From Pampus argenteus (lineage: Eukaryota > Chordata > Actinopteri > Scombriformes > Stromateidae), in assembly GCA_036937835.1 (NCBI GenBank), contig CM072876.1:10853501-10917500 (forward strand): a DNA stretch of 64,000 bases, in the 5' to 3' direction. The position numbers were made by a program, and so were the translations under genes. The notes beneath the pieces are model-generated. The model was not told the DNA's origin. It was given only the letters and a program-made list of their open reading frames with translations, and made no database searches. Shown here in pieces: positions 50,048-62,775 of this stretch (positions are counted from its first letter, which is position 1; each line of letters starts with the position of its first letter).

Positions 50048-51889
50048 CACACAGACAAACACACTGGGTCCAGGTTCCAGCTGCTCTGAGCTCTGGACTG
50101 CAGACAGAACATTCCATTCTCTTCAATCATATGTGCGTTTCCCGGCCAGCGGCTGGGTGTCTATCCAAGCTTGAATGTGTGCATGTCTCTGTGTGTGTGT
50201 GTGTGTGTGTACACTGGATGGGGATCTGCAGTTTGGCAGCAAGAATCCTGTCACACCTCATTCTGCTTATATTTCTGCTTTCACTCCTCCCTCTTCTATT
50301 CTTTTTGTGAATAGATTAAGGTTTCATGGAAATGCAGGCAGACACTTAAATGTCAAGTCAATTGAGGACATGCATTTTTTTATTTTTGTTTGTCATGAAA
50401 AAAGGTTTTATATTCAATCCATAATGAGAATGATAATTCCATTATCATGGCGTGAATAGTGATATCAAGTTCCAGTTTAGAAATAAACTGCAAAATAAAA
50501 CAGACACACGCACTGCTTTCTATCTTGTTTAAATCATGAAATCACTAAGACGTTGCTAATGCAATGTTAATCACTCTTTAACATATTGTTCCCATCCATC
50601 TTCCTCTCCTTTTAACCTTCTTCCTTTCTTTCTCTCATATCTGCTTCTAGTGTGTTCCTGTTGTGTAAGACCACATGCTCAAATAACTCTTACATTTCAT
50701 CCAATCAGTTTGCCTGAGGCGGGGGAGTCGGCCATCCCATCCCACCTCAACCAGCCAATCTCTTCAGGCTGGTGCAGAGGCATTGCTAGTCACGTTACTC
50801 TTGCAGGGGCCACATTGGGTCAGTGTGTTATGATCAGCGCTGGACATTCACCTGAGTTACTATGAAGAAAATGTAGCTGATGGTTGTGGTGGGAAGTTCA
50901 GCGCATACATATACACACACACACTGGAAAGAGGATCAGGAATATGAAAAGGAAAAGATATATAAGTAGATATCATCATGATTTGGATTCTGAAATACCC
51001 AGCCACACCCAAACACACACACACATTCTGTCAAAATTCTGTCATCCACATACAAACGTGACTTCACTGTATGCAAACACGCTTTATTACAGCTCAGCAT
51101 GGGATGTGTGCACTTTGCTTCGGGACAACACAAGACATCCCTGCTGGGCTTTATCAACCCGAGTTCCAGGACACGGCGTCCTTAAGGTACGAAACAACTG
51201 TGCTTGCCAAGAACACACACACACACGCACACACACACACACGCACACAACAAAAACATCTCAGCAAACACAAAGACGACTTATCCAGACAGAGGACAGA
51301 AGGAGAAGTAAGCTTGCAAGCAGTGAGTAAAAGAACTGAATGCATCCAAACTTTTTTGTATAGAATTCAAGTTGTACCACACCTAAATACTACACATGCA
51401 GATAAGTTTGTATATAGGGGTAGATGATATGTATCAAATCCATAGTCATGATATCCCAACAGCAATCATTTAAATGAGAAATGGTTTATGAATTAAATAG
51501 CCAAATGGGAATATTTTTTTTAAATAAATTCTGGTATATTAAGGGATTTAATTAAGGCAGCTTCAATATTCTGTAACTGCAGTGTTATTACAATAAAAAG
51601 AGACTGCTTAACCAATACCGAAATTTAAAGATAAGATACCTCAATACAATCACTACTCGTAGATAAATCTTTATTGGTTCCTTATTATCTATCATCATAA
51701 TGTTGCACATATTGTAAATCTTATCATGAGCTTCTTTGACAGCAAAGTGTCAATTTAATGTGTCTTTTTGATCTGTTATAAAAACAAAAAAATAAATCCT
51801 GAAGTTAAACCAGAAGCCATTTGGCAGTCAGTAAGTAAAACGAGAGGAGACTTGCTCTTAATATATTTAATGATGGTGGATTCTAATGA

Positions 51890-52110
51890 TTTACTTGCTG
51901 TGTGACATTAATGTTGTTTGGGTTTGGCCGTGGGATTGGATTGACAGATCCTCTGCCCTGGCATTATGACAATGCCACGGTGACTCGCAGCTTGCCCTTT
52001 TTAAGAACTTGAACTATTTCAACATCTGATGTCTAAAAATAGTGGGACCAGAGGGCAGGTCTGTTAGTGACGATTATCGTATTTATCCTGGCTGATGACA
52101 GGCTGTGCTC
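51890..52110. promoter_or_regulatory. Motif-dense candidate intronic enhancer of foxo3
   Basis: This stretch is free of simple repeats. It holds a perfect MEF2 consensus CTAAAAATAG (52033-52042), a PBX/MEIS-like GGATTGACAG (51938-51947) and a small palindrome TGGCATT-ATGAC-AATGCCA containing a Sox-type ACAATG. Motif content is seen; enhancer function is inference only. Confidence 0.25.
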
Positions 52111-52774
52111 TAATACACACAAAAACACATATAGAGGATGAAAACACAGCGGTGCATTGAGTACATGAGCACACAGAGACGTGTGAAAAAAAAAAAAAAA
52201 AAAGAGTACCACCACCAAATGATCCCACTGGTATGCATTACAGAGCTTTTCTATGTGAACAGGTGATTAATGAGACCTTCAAACTGAGTGTACGTGTGTG
52301 TTTGTAATGAGAGATCGAGATTGAGAGACAGTGAGAGAGGCTGGGGGAGAAAGAGTGAGATAAAGAGAAGGGGGAAAGGCAGAGAGATGGAGAAAACAAG
52401 GGCACCCTTAGTATTAAGACTAGTAGGGTGTCTACATGATTAATTACATCTCTGTGCGATACGAGCAGCAGTAAGGAGTGGAGGATAGAATGATTCATAA
52501 TTATCAGTAACATGAATGTTGCTATTCCTGTATAAAGATATGGTGGAGGTGACGAGGAATACATTGGGGAAATGAGCCCGCCATCTACACCTCAGCCCTC
52601 GATCCAAGGGCAATGGAGTAGCGAAGTGGGAGGATTTATTTTAGGCAGGATCAGGATTGGAAAGAAGAAAGAACAGTAGAAAGTCCTCTTTTGTTTTCTA
52701 AATAGGCAATGGCAGATGACGGTGATGGTTAAAAAAAAAAGAGATTTTGGGAAATGTCCTTTCCTGACAAGAAT

Positions 52775-53100
52775 TGTATGAAAAGATTTAAAGGTTGGTT
52801 AGCTTAGCTTAGCATAAAGAAGGGAAACGGCTAGCCTGGGTTTGCCCAAAGATTGAAAAAAATCCATGCACTGGTACTAATTAACATGTTATGTCATTCG
52901 TTTAATTCGAATAGAAACCAAAATGAGAAAAAAAAACGTGACTTTAAAGAGATTTATGTGTCAGACTATTTCTTGGCCCGGAACAGTGACTTCACTAAGT
53001 GTGTACTAGTTGCTTGACAACCTCACTGTGATGACAAGACCTCAGGAAGTCACCGCTCCCAAACCAAGAAATAGTCCAGCGCATAACCCCAGCACATTGT
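52775..53100. mobile_element. Interspersed repeat, same family, in foxo3 intron
   Basis: It starts with TTAGCTTAGCTTAGCATAAA and ends with an inverted module: GACTATTTCTTGG at 52964-52976 is the reverse complement of CCAAGAAATAGTC at 53061-53073. Together with the copies at 12180 and 28360 this indicates a dispersed, non-coding, MITE-like family. No reading frame is present. Confidence 0.5.
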
Positions 53101-54617
53101 TGTTTTTGTATGCTATAGTTCAGTGAGAACATTGCAGATATCACGTCCCCCTTGGAAACCAAAGAGAAAAAAAATCCACACAGATTAAGACTTTTTTTTT
53201 TTCTAAACTTGCCCACTTGGAGGGAAAAGCAGGACACAAAGGGGAAGAGAGTGGTAGGTCAAGGGTAAAAGTAGTAGGGCGAGAGAGGAGAGTAGGACAG
53301 GCTGTTTTTATGTGTGTAATCTGGTGAGGGGTTGACTGGCGTTTATTGCCTCCCTTAACACCACTCTGCCCTGTGTGCATACTTGTGTTTCTACTGAGGA
53401 TCAAGTTCTGCATGTAACAAAACTCGTTGAAGTGAGCTGAACTGAAACTATAGATTTTTTTCTTGAAGACCCAAACTGATTTCTTACAGAAAATTTTACA
53501 ATACACACAGGATATGAGACATATATTTCTTCTTGACTGTTATCTCTCTTTGGGTTTATTTCACTTTGGCCAAGACTAAAATAAAAACAACTATTGGGCA
53601 TATTTCTACAAACTTTTTTCTACAGACATTCATGGTCCCCAGAGGATGAAGTTTGATAATCCCCTGATGTTCACACTAGCTATAGACATTCATACTCCCA
53701 GAGTATCAGTTTCAATACATCGGTGATCATCTGACTTTTCATTTATTGTCATTGTCATCATTTCATTTTGTCAAATAAAGGTTTACATAGCTAACAGTTT
53801 GGTTTTCTTTATAAAGTGTATTACACACAGAGACTAAAGCTTGTTGTTGTGTCTTTCACGTCCATCAATAGTGAAGCAATATAAAAAACTTTGCTTTAGT
53901 TTTATTCAATAAAGATTATTACGTTGCCATAAAATCTCAAATCAAAACGCCTTGTGGGGCAAGTAAGGTACAAAAATTGTATTAGAGTTGATGGCTATTG
54001 TAAATGAATCAATGCCAGTACGATGCCCCTCATGTTATGAACTTTATCATGGGTAAACATGCAGTATTTACTCTTTTAGGGTCTTCATTCAAAGGTTTTC
54101 TATACTTTTTTTTCCTCAGCTGTTTACTGTATTCAATAATATATTTTGCCACACCTTTCCTTCTTTTTAGTGTACCCATACGTCACTTGTCATTACTCTT
54201 GTCTGCCTGATAACTCTGATATCCCCTGATAACACTGAGGTGCAACACGCTTAATGCCTCGCGGCTGTATCCATGTCACGCCATGGGTGTTAGCTTGAGT
54301 TGGAGACGGTTTGACGCGTGCGTTGACGCTGTACGCTGTTCCAATAACCTCTCAAACCTTCAATTAACGCAGCTGAAGGTGAGATATGATTTAAATTGAG
54401 ACAGATTATACTGATAATAGCATTACACATAATCATCTTGGCAAATGGACGGCTAGACGATAAATCTTGTTTGAGCTTGATTGTTTGGACGTGGCGATGT
54501 GCTGTTTCTTGTTTGTATGTGTTTATTCATGCGTTGTGTTGTGTGTTTTGGTGCAGCACTGGAGTTCACATCTGGTCTGGATTAGTGTCGGGGCCCTGCT
54601 GGTGTTCATGGAGCACA

Positions 54618-54618
<1 letters not shown>

Positions 54619-54658
<40 letters not shown>
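54619..54658 (+). repeat. CA array in foxo3 intron
   Basis: About 20 uninterrupted units. Confidence 0.85.
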
Positions 54659-54660
<2 letters not shown>

Positions 54661-56613
54661 AACCACAGGCCACTGATTCGTACTGTATGCCGTACAATTA
54701 CACACACTTAAGGCACAATTCCTGTATATTACATAAAATGAAATGAACTGCAGGTTAGGTAAACTTGTTTTTGGAGAAAAGATTAATACCTTCCAATTAA
54801 CACCCTACAATAGTCTCTTGTAAACATATGTCAGTTGACCTCCAGATTCACCTTAGACCCACCGTACTTGAGTGATTATCATAGACAGTTCAGTTTTGAG
54901 CTTGTTGGCCCATCTGTCTTTGTTGTAGCTGTATTGAAACATGTCAGCAATTATTTTAGTGAGTACAAGGTTATTATAACTGATAGAAATAATGGCCAAA
55001 ACTACACAAATAACTATAATAAATGAGAATTTTTTTAAATTAATGTGAACTGATAGTGATGAATCATGCAGTTTAGATGTCTTTGTTTTATATCAGGATT
55101 CACACTAGTTTGACCTCTGAGGCTGCTGGCTTAAAACTGAGCTATTAGAGCCGGTGAGAGTGCTTATTAAAAAAGAAGTTGGACTTTGTTTTCCTTTAAA
55201 CTAATCTCTTTTACTCACAGGCTGAGAGTATATAGGTCAGTTTAACTTGCCTGAAACGATCTGCCCAGCACCCCTCGACTAGAAAGTGCTTCTCCCTAAC
55301 TGTTTGTGTATTTGTACGTGTGTGTGTGCGTTTATGTGTGTGTCATTCTCAGCTGATGTCAGCACTTCCAGGCCTGTCGTCTCTCTTCCTCCTACACACC
55401 AGCTGAGCAGCTGGAGAAAGGAAAGGTGGTGGTGGTGGTTTTTAAACACACCCACACACGCATACATGCACACACGCACACACACACGCAGTGTATCAGT
55501 GTGCCGAGTGTGTATTTCAAGTGTATATTTTAACACAGGGTGAGATCCTAACCTTTGTAATGCAAACACCCAGCGCCTGACACACACACACACACAAACA
55601 CACACAGACTGTTAAAACACACACACTAATGGCACAAACACACACACACTAACGGCACAAACACACACCTTGGGAGAGTTTTCTCCCAGCAACAGTGAGT
55701 CAATTCCTCAGTCCCTGTATGCTCCGCCCCTCTGAGAGGTCACATGACTTCCTGCTTAGAGACAAAAAGGAAGGAGAGAGCAGTTTGCCTTCTTTCTCTG
55801 CTTTCTTTTTCTTATCCTGACCTGGGTTTGACCCCTTTAGAAAATGCATTTCATAGTTAGTTTCAGGACAAAATGTCTGTCTATCAGCATTCAGCTCTTT
55901 TACTAGAGGATGTGTCCTGGAGACATTGTTTATGTGTTTCTAAGAGCATTATGTCAAAGTTCTCCTGTTTTACTTTATTCTCTCTCTCTCTCCACATGTG
56001 ATTCCTCTGCACTGTTCCTTCTCCCTTACAGTCTTCCCCTCTATTCTCTTAATATACTTTTCTAACCCAGTTTACCAGTCTCTCTGTGCATGCATGTCTG
56101 TGCCAGATTACATACATGCATGCATCACTGTATGGGAGATTGTGTGTGTGTGCATGTGTGAACGTGAGCTTTTATTTACTGTATACAGGTCTGCTTGCGT
56201 GAGTGGAGCATGTTTCTGTTAAGCTTATTAATCATTGCCAAAGGAGATGATTATGACGTAGCTGTGGTGCCAAACTCCACTCTGCTGTGTCAGCTTAACT
56301 CTACACGTCTGTCTCACCTTCATTCATCCATTGCTTTATATGTGTTTTTGTTTTTTTTTGTTTTTTTCTGGACTGATTAAAATGGTGACAGACTTGAAAA
56401 ATAAATCTTGATTATGTCTGCGCATGTGGTTGTTTGTCAGAGGACATGAACTCTAAACATAGACATATAAACCACAGTTGTAGGAGGGAGTGCTGAGCAG
56501 CAGAAACCCAGTCTCTTTTGTGCAAATTAACTTTACTTTCATTTCCCTTTGGAAGAATATAACCTCATTTCTTTATATGTAGTAGATTGTTCCATGACTG
56601 ATAGTTGCCATGC

Positions 56614-56807
56614 AAAATTACATTTATTTTTTCTGACTGTTTTACTTAATATGTATAAGTATCTACTAACTATGTATAAGTATCTACTAACTATGTATAA
56701 GTATCTACTAACCCTTGCGAAAAGCAAGGGTTAGTAGATACTTATACATAGTTAGTAGATACTTATACATATTAAGTAAAACAGTCAGAAAAAATAAATG
56801 TAATTTT
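56614..56807. repeat. Near-perfect long hairpin with 21-bp repeats
   Basis: Left arm 56614-56718 (105 bp), loop GAAAA, right arm 56724-56807 (84 bp). The arms are exact reverse complements except that the left arm has three copies of the 21-mer TATGTATAAGTATCTACTAA(C) and the right arm only two. Outside both ends similarity stops at once. No terminal duplication or reading frame is visible. Confidence 0.9.
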
Positions 56808-57320
56808 TATATTAAGACCCAATAAAAAACATGTTTGGTTTAAATGGCCACCATGCATAGACGTGTAATCTGCATCAGCATCACACACCTCCTTTTTGTC
56901 ACCGCAGCTCGAAGTGAATGTTTAATGCCATGGCGACTAAGATGGAATTTCATTAGCAGACTGTATACTGTTATCAGGTCTCTGGATTTATTTTAGGACC
57001 CAAGGACAGCATAAACTTAAATACCCTCTTGCTATAGGGGGTTATTTTGGGGTATGCATATGCGCATCTGGGCCCCAGTTCACCCAAAGCAGAGAGGGTT
57101 CAGTAGGGACACAAGAGGCCCTCCTCTGCCTTCCTTCGTTCCTTCTCTTTGTCCCGGCTCTCTCAGGCGCTCACAGCTTTAGTGCTCCGCTTCATACATG
57201 ATTATACATACACACACACAAACACACTTACTACCATTCACAGGTTATACTGCTATTTCCTTACACCTAATAGCATGTTATGTGTGGAAGTGAGGTGTGT
57301 ATATGTACACATTCATGAGG

Positions 57321-57357
<37 letters not shown>

Positions 57358-58212
57358 AATGCACAAGGTCAGGTGAATGGTGGCCTCTTTTGCGTTGCAG
57401 AGTGTCCCCTCCCCACCGCATCACCTCTCTCTCCCTCCCTCCAGTCACGCCCTTTTCCTCACACGCAGCACTTTGTATTTATATTACTTTGCTATTAATA
57501 GACCACTAGCAACCATACAGCTACCCCTTCTGTCCTTTGCATGCAGAAACATGCATTACACATCCTCTGACCTCATCTGTGAAAAAAAAATACAGTACAT
57601 ACCTACATAGAAGTTAAAATGAAGTGCTACAGTTTCTTTGTTACTGAGTTTGGAGGAGGATGAAAAGAGATGGACTGAGATGGGAGGGATGGACAGAAGG
57701 GCACAAAGTTGTATCTATGGCCTAATGCCTTTAATCCACTGTACAGGCTCATGAATGAGTCTCTATCTCTGGTTAAACGCTCCTCCCATTTTTCATTTTT
57801 TTTGTCATTCTCATTATTTGTTTGTTCTCTCCCTTACAGCTCGCCTATTGTGATTATTTCCCCCCCCCCCTCCTATTTAGCCCCTTCTCCTCTTGCTCTG
57901 ATGTCCTCTCACTGCCTGTTTCTGTACTTTTCTGTCATCTCCCAGTCCTTTCTCTCAATCTCTTTCTCCCTCTCTGAAAGGACCTTTCTAAGTCAACTCT
58001 CAGTACAAAAGCTGTATGGTGGCACTGGATGGCTCTGAGCCAAGACTCTGCTCTCTGACTCTCTTTCTCCCTCTCACTGTTGGTGAGCAGCAATCACTCA
58101 ATCCCTCTCTCTTTTCACCTCTCTTTTTGTCTTTCTAACTCTACTTTCTTTTCTCCGAGTAAGCAGTAGTGGGTAGAAAGTGTGAGATCTCGAGTGCACA
58201 AGCTCAAATTTT

Positions 58213-58216
<4 letters not shown>

Positions 58217-58253
<37 letters not shown>
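58217..58253 (+). repeat. CA array in foxo3 intron
   Basis: About 18 units. Confidence 0.85.
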
Positions 58254-58258
<5 letters not shown>

Positions 58259-61200
58259 CTGCGAGGTGACTGTAGTGGTGGTGCTGTAGGGGCCAGTGCT
58301 TCTGAAAGAGGTGTTTCTGGTAATCCTTGTGTACCATGGCCTTGTAGGCTGAAGAGAAATAAAATAAATGAGAGAAAAAGAAAGCCCTGACATGCTTTTC
58401 AGCCAAGCAGGCTTCTTTCTGATAGTACACGCAACACCCAAAGCTTCCACATGCTAATAACAAAGCACACACAAGACACTGACCTTATAGTGTGTGAACC
58501 ATTCATGAAGGACTCACTCACTTAGAAGATGATTGACAGTGCACACAGTAAGGAAAGACTTGCTCATGAATGCAAGTTCACATAGCTTCAGATAGCAAGT
58601 CTTCAAGGAAGTAAAAAATAAGAAAAAGGATGATAGGCAATACAGAAACACACTGCAGCCTGCACACGAGAAGTGTGTGACATGTCACAGCAAAATCAAC
58701 TTGTGACTTTTACCCCTCTGACCTCATATGCAGACCTTGACCTAGTCACTATAGTGTGGCATGTGCAGTCAGCAGCCACCGGCCTCAAACTGACTGAAAT
58801 AACATGAAGAAAAGGGAAGTGCTGGTGTTACATCAGTTCGTCGATCTGATGCTCGTCTGCCTGGTCACGAGATCGAGGAGGAAAAAGAGCTGAAGTGGCT
58901 AGATGTGCCACGGGGTTATATGTTAAAAAGCCTTCAGTTTTTTTTGTAGAGTTAGATTGTGTATGTGTGTTTTTCCTGTTTTCCCAGAGTGCCCTGGAGT
59001 AAAAAGCCTGCTGTCCGTCTGCTGCACTATTCCACGTTAAGTGGGTCAGCGGCTGGCTAACTAAGAGGGACATGGCAGGCTATAGTCACCCACTGTGTGC
59101 ATGAAAACGGGCAAGTGGGGAAGCGTCGCCTACATCCACCATAGTAAGTTAAAAGCTGGGGCAGAGACGAGGTAGATGAGATTTAAAAAAAAAAGGAAAA
59201 TGAGAAAGCCAGACAAGCAGGAATGTACTTCACCTCATGAGGGTGGGGCCACATCTCATATGCAATGAGTGCTACCGAGTGTATGAAAATGACGGGTTCC
59301 TAATAGAAGATAATGCAGGCGAGTGTAAAAAGGGGGAGATGTGTAGATAGAGAGACAGGCAGACAACGAGAGGGAGGGCTGCAGAGAACACAAACTGCTG
59401 CGGGGTGCTTTTTAATGTGAAGTCTGCAGACAGACATGGGTGCAGAGGGAGTAGTAAAGAGAAGTATACAAGACTTTATTTTGTCTGCTTTTCACAGTCT
59501 GCTTGTCTGGGTTAGACTACTATGGGCAACGCCTAGGGATCACCACTTACAGGGGGTGCGAGTATGTGTGTGTGTGTGTGTGTGTGGGAGCACTTAGGGG
59601 TAGAGTAAGCACTGTAGAAGAATTTGGGTTAGCGTGAATTATTCACTGGTGTAGCAGAGTACTGCAGTACCTCGGGCGGCGCACTCACTTTCAAAGCCAG
59701 ACTAGGACATGTGGGGTAGCTGTAGCAGTGTTTTCTGTGTTTCTCAATGGGTTTACTGTGTCCACAAAGTCACAACCCAGTAGATTAGATAACCAAAGGA
59801 TCCTCTGTCCAAGTCGTTCGTGGCCCTTTCCCTCTCCACTCCGACTCTTCCCACGTTCCAACAGAGAGAAAATAAACACCCTGCCCTGCTATATTTGCCA
59901 GGAGCTGTCTGTTTGGTTAGAGTGTGTGTGTATTTGACTGACTAACATACTGTACTATAGCACTGGTGAGTGCAACAGGGTACCCCATGTTAAATCATTC
60001 CCTTCCCCCACCTACGCTCCTCTGCCCTCTTCCTTCTCCCCCCCCCTTCGCCTCTTCAACTTCCCTTCCTCTTTTAACCTCCCTCCTTTATTCCTCCTTT
60101 CCTCTCTTGCCTCAAGTCTCTCTAGGGTTTGAAAGTTGGAACACGGCCAATTAACACAGCAGCCTGTTCACCAAACTGAGGTGGTGGAGGAGGGGAAAAG
60201 AGAGAAGGCTCACATCGCTACACACTGACCTACATACACTTCCACCCAGCTGATTGAATCCTACATTGAGGCCCACAGCCAATCACGAGTGGGGGTGGAG
60301 TACCAGCCAGCCAATGGCATCTGCCGCTCTCCACGGAGCTCTTGCACTGTCTCCATACAGTTTTCAGTAATCATACAGGGGCTAAGAGAGAACGAGGGAG
60401 ACGTAGATAGAAAGGGTGAGCTTGACGGATGAGAGTCACAGAAGACGAGCGAAAGAAAAGAGACAGAAGGAGAGAGAGAGAGAGAGAGCGTGGAGGCAAA
60501 ATGTGGCTCGGACAGACAAAAATAAACAGTTCTTCCTTCCTCGTTTGCTCACAGCTTCAGTGTCTTGTGGCGCTACAACTTGCAGACAGAGGAAGGCTAA
60601 TACTGGCTAATGCTAAAGAGTGGATTAGAAAAGCCTTATTTGTCCTTGCTCCTTTCCTGGCCTGAGGCCCTGCCCTGGCTAGCCTTTTCTGAGCCTGAGA
60701 CGTCTGTACTCCACTGCCTCGCTCTAAAACGGTTATTTAACACCATTAGCAACCACCCAAAAATATCAATTGTCGTTTCCCAATCATCTCATGGCTCAAC
60801 GTTTTGGTGATTTTCTTCTTGAACTTGATCTTTTGTTTTTTTTTTGACCACTGGATTTGTTTGAAAGCGAATCAAACTCTGCAATTAAACTTTTAACATG
60901 CTGAATTCCTCAACAGTCTTTCTTCTTTCTGTCCATTTTTAGCTCACCTCATGTTTACTCATAGCTGCTAAACCACATAATCCAATGACTAAAAAGGCTG
61001 TTAGATTTTAGTACTTGTCTCTTGAGTCGTTATTCACCTTGACATGAAATAAATTTCTATCTGTGACTGGGACTGACAGCAATAACACTGAGCTCATCTA
61101 AACACAGCTTGCAGACAGAGATACTGAGATAACTTTCACTCACAGACACACGCACACACACACCAAACGACACAAAACATATGCTTTCTACACACACACA

Positions 61201-61721
61201 CACGCACACCTTTCACAGTGCGATGCTACCACAGAAAGGATGAAGGCATCCTTGGCACAGAGCGAAATGGAAAGTTCAATCTGTCGCCAGCTAACTCCTG
61301 GCTCTAAGAGAAAAGCCTTACATAAGCATTTATATTTATTTGCAACGTAGATAATGCATCTCAAGTCTTTTCTGTGTGCCATCATTTTGCTGTGGTGGCA
61401 ACAAAAGGGAAGGAAGGAAAAAAAAAAAAAGAAGCTCAAAAGTAAAACAATAAAAAAGCCAAGAAAAGCAAACTGAAGGAAAAAAAAAGGAGAGGGGGCG
61501 GGGAGGGGCGGTGAGCCAGCGTGAGGCACACTAACCCATATTTAAAGACATGGAGGCTTATACAACTCCCACAACTGAGCCAGCGCTCTGGAAATGATGG
61601 ATTATGGGAAGAAGAGGGAATACAAAAAGCTATAATATGGTACCCAGGGACAAGAAGCGATTTGAATCATTGGGTGTGCAGAGACAAACAGATTAAAGCA
61701 TGCACAAAGTTAAAAACCATG

Positions 61722-61723
<2 letters not shown>

Positions 61724-61788
<65 letters not shown>

Positions 61789-61845
61789 ATATATGTGTGT
61801 GTATATATGTATATATATATGTATATGTGTGTGTGTGTGAGTGTG
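61724..61845 (+). repeat. Compound AT then GT array
   Basis: Roughly 28 uninterrupted TA units (61724-61780) pass into mixed TATA/TGTG runs. Long alternating AT can extrude as a cruciform. Confidence 0.9.
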
Positions 61846-62625
61846 TGTGAGAGAGTGTTCACATGCAAAACCACTCTCGTACACCCGACCTACACACAAA
61901 CACAAACACACATTGTGCATTAATCAGACTAAAAGCTTTTCGACCACACAGTGATGTCACTGCACAACAATAATCAACAATCTGTTCCCAGAGGACACAG
62001 TGGTCAACAGAGTCTGTCTGACAGCGGTGGTGCATACATGGTGTCCCCTCTCCCACCTCCCTTCGTTTCTAGTGGACAGCTAAGCCTATCATAGGTGATG
62101 GTGTACATGAATAATGCACACACTGACTCAAGTGCTCATATGAAAATGGATTCCTGACCAATATTGACCCATCTATTTGAAAAAAACAACAAAAGAAAAC
62201 AACAACAACAAAAACAACAACAACAAAACCTGCTAAGCTTTCTCCAGAGTGAGGGACCTGGATAATTATACTGTATTGTAAAAGTGGGGGCCTGGGGAGA
62301 CCCCCCAGTCTAAATACTGCACCATTATAGACTGTAACAGTGGTGCAAAAAGGTGCGACTGCATATGCATGGTGTAGTGTTCAGGTAGAGAGTAAAGGTA
62401 TCAGTGTGCTTCAAAGGAAATGCTTGTTGGATGAGCTGAAACTTGCTCTCCCCACAGCTTTATGACAATGTCAATTTGGAGGCTGCAAAAAATCTGCTTC
62501 AACGTAAATTTCACTCCTTAGATACACAATACACTCAACGGACGTCATCGATTTCTGCTTCCTTTTGACGATCAATGAAGAATGTGTCTGAACTTGTCTC
62601 TTTGTGATGTAGGTGAAGATATACT

Positions 62626-62775
62626 GTATACAGTGGTATGAAAAAGTTTTTCTTACGATTTTTTTTTGCATGTTTTTTACACTTAAAATGTTTTTGATTG
62701 AGTGTTCTTGACTGAGAACAGGTGTAGCAGTAATTCAGGTGTGATAAACCACAGTTACGTCACACTGCTGTATAT
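62626..62775 (+). mobile_element. Decayed Tc1/mariner-like remnant
   Basis: ACAGTGGTATGAAAAAGTTT resembles the terminal repeat of a fish Tc1-like family (CAGTGGTGTGAAAAAGT). It is followed by TTTGCATGTTTTTTACACTT and by GAGAACAGGTGTAGCAGTAA and CAGGTGTGATAAACCACAGT, modules I recall from the same family. The transposase part is missing, so this is an internally deleted copy. Confidence 0.5.

Noticed and set aside
50884..51330. 148-codon plus-strand frame
   Set aside because: Built from CA arrays read as Thr-His repeats; chance frame.
61724..61845. Origin or CRISPR-like array
   Set aside because: It is a simple AT/GT microsatellite with no spacers. No CRISPR array exists in the window.
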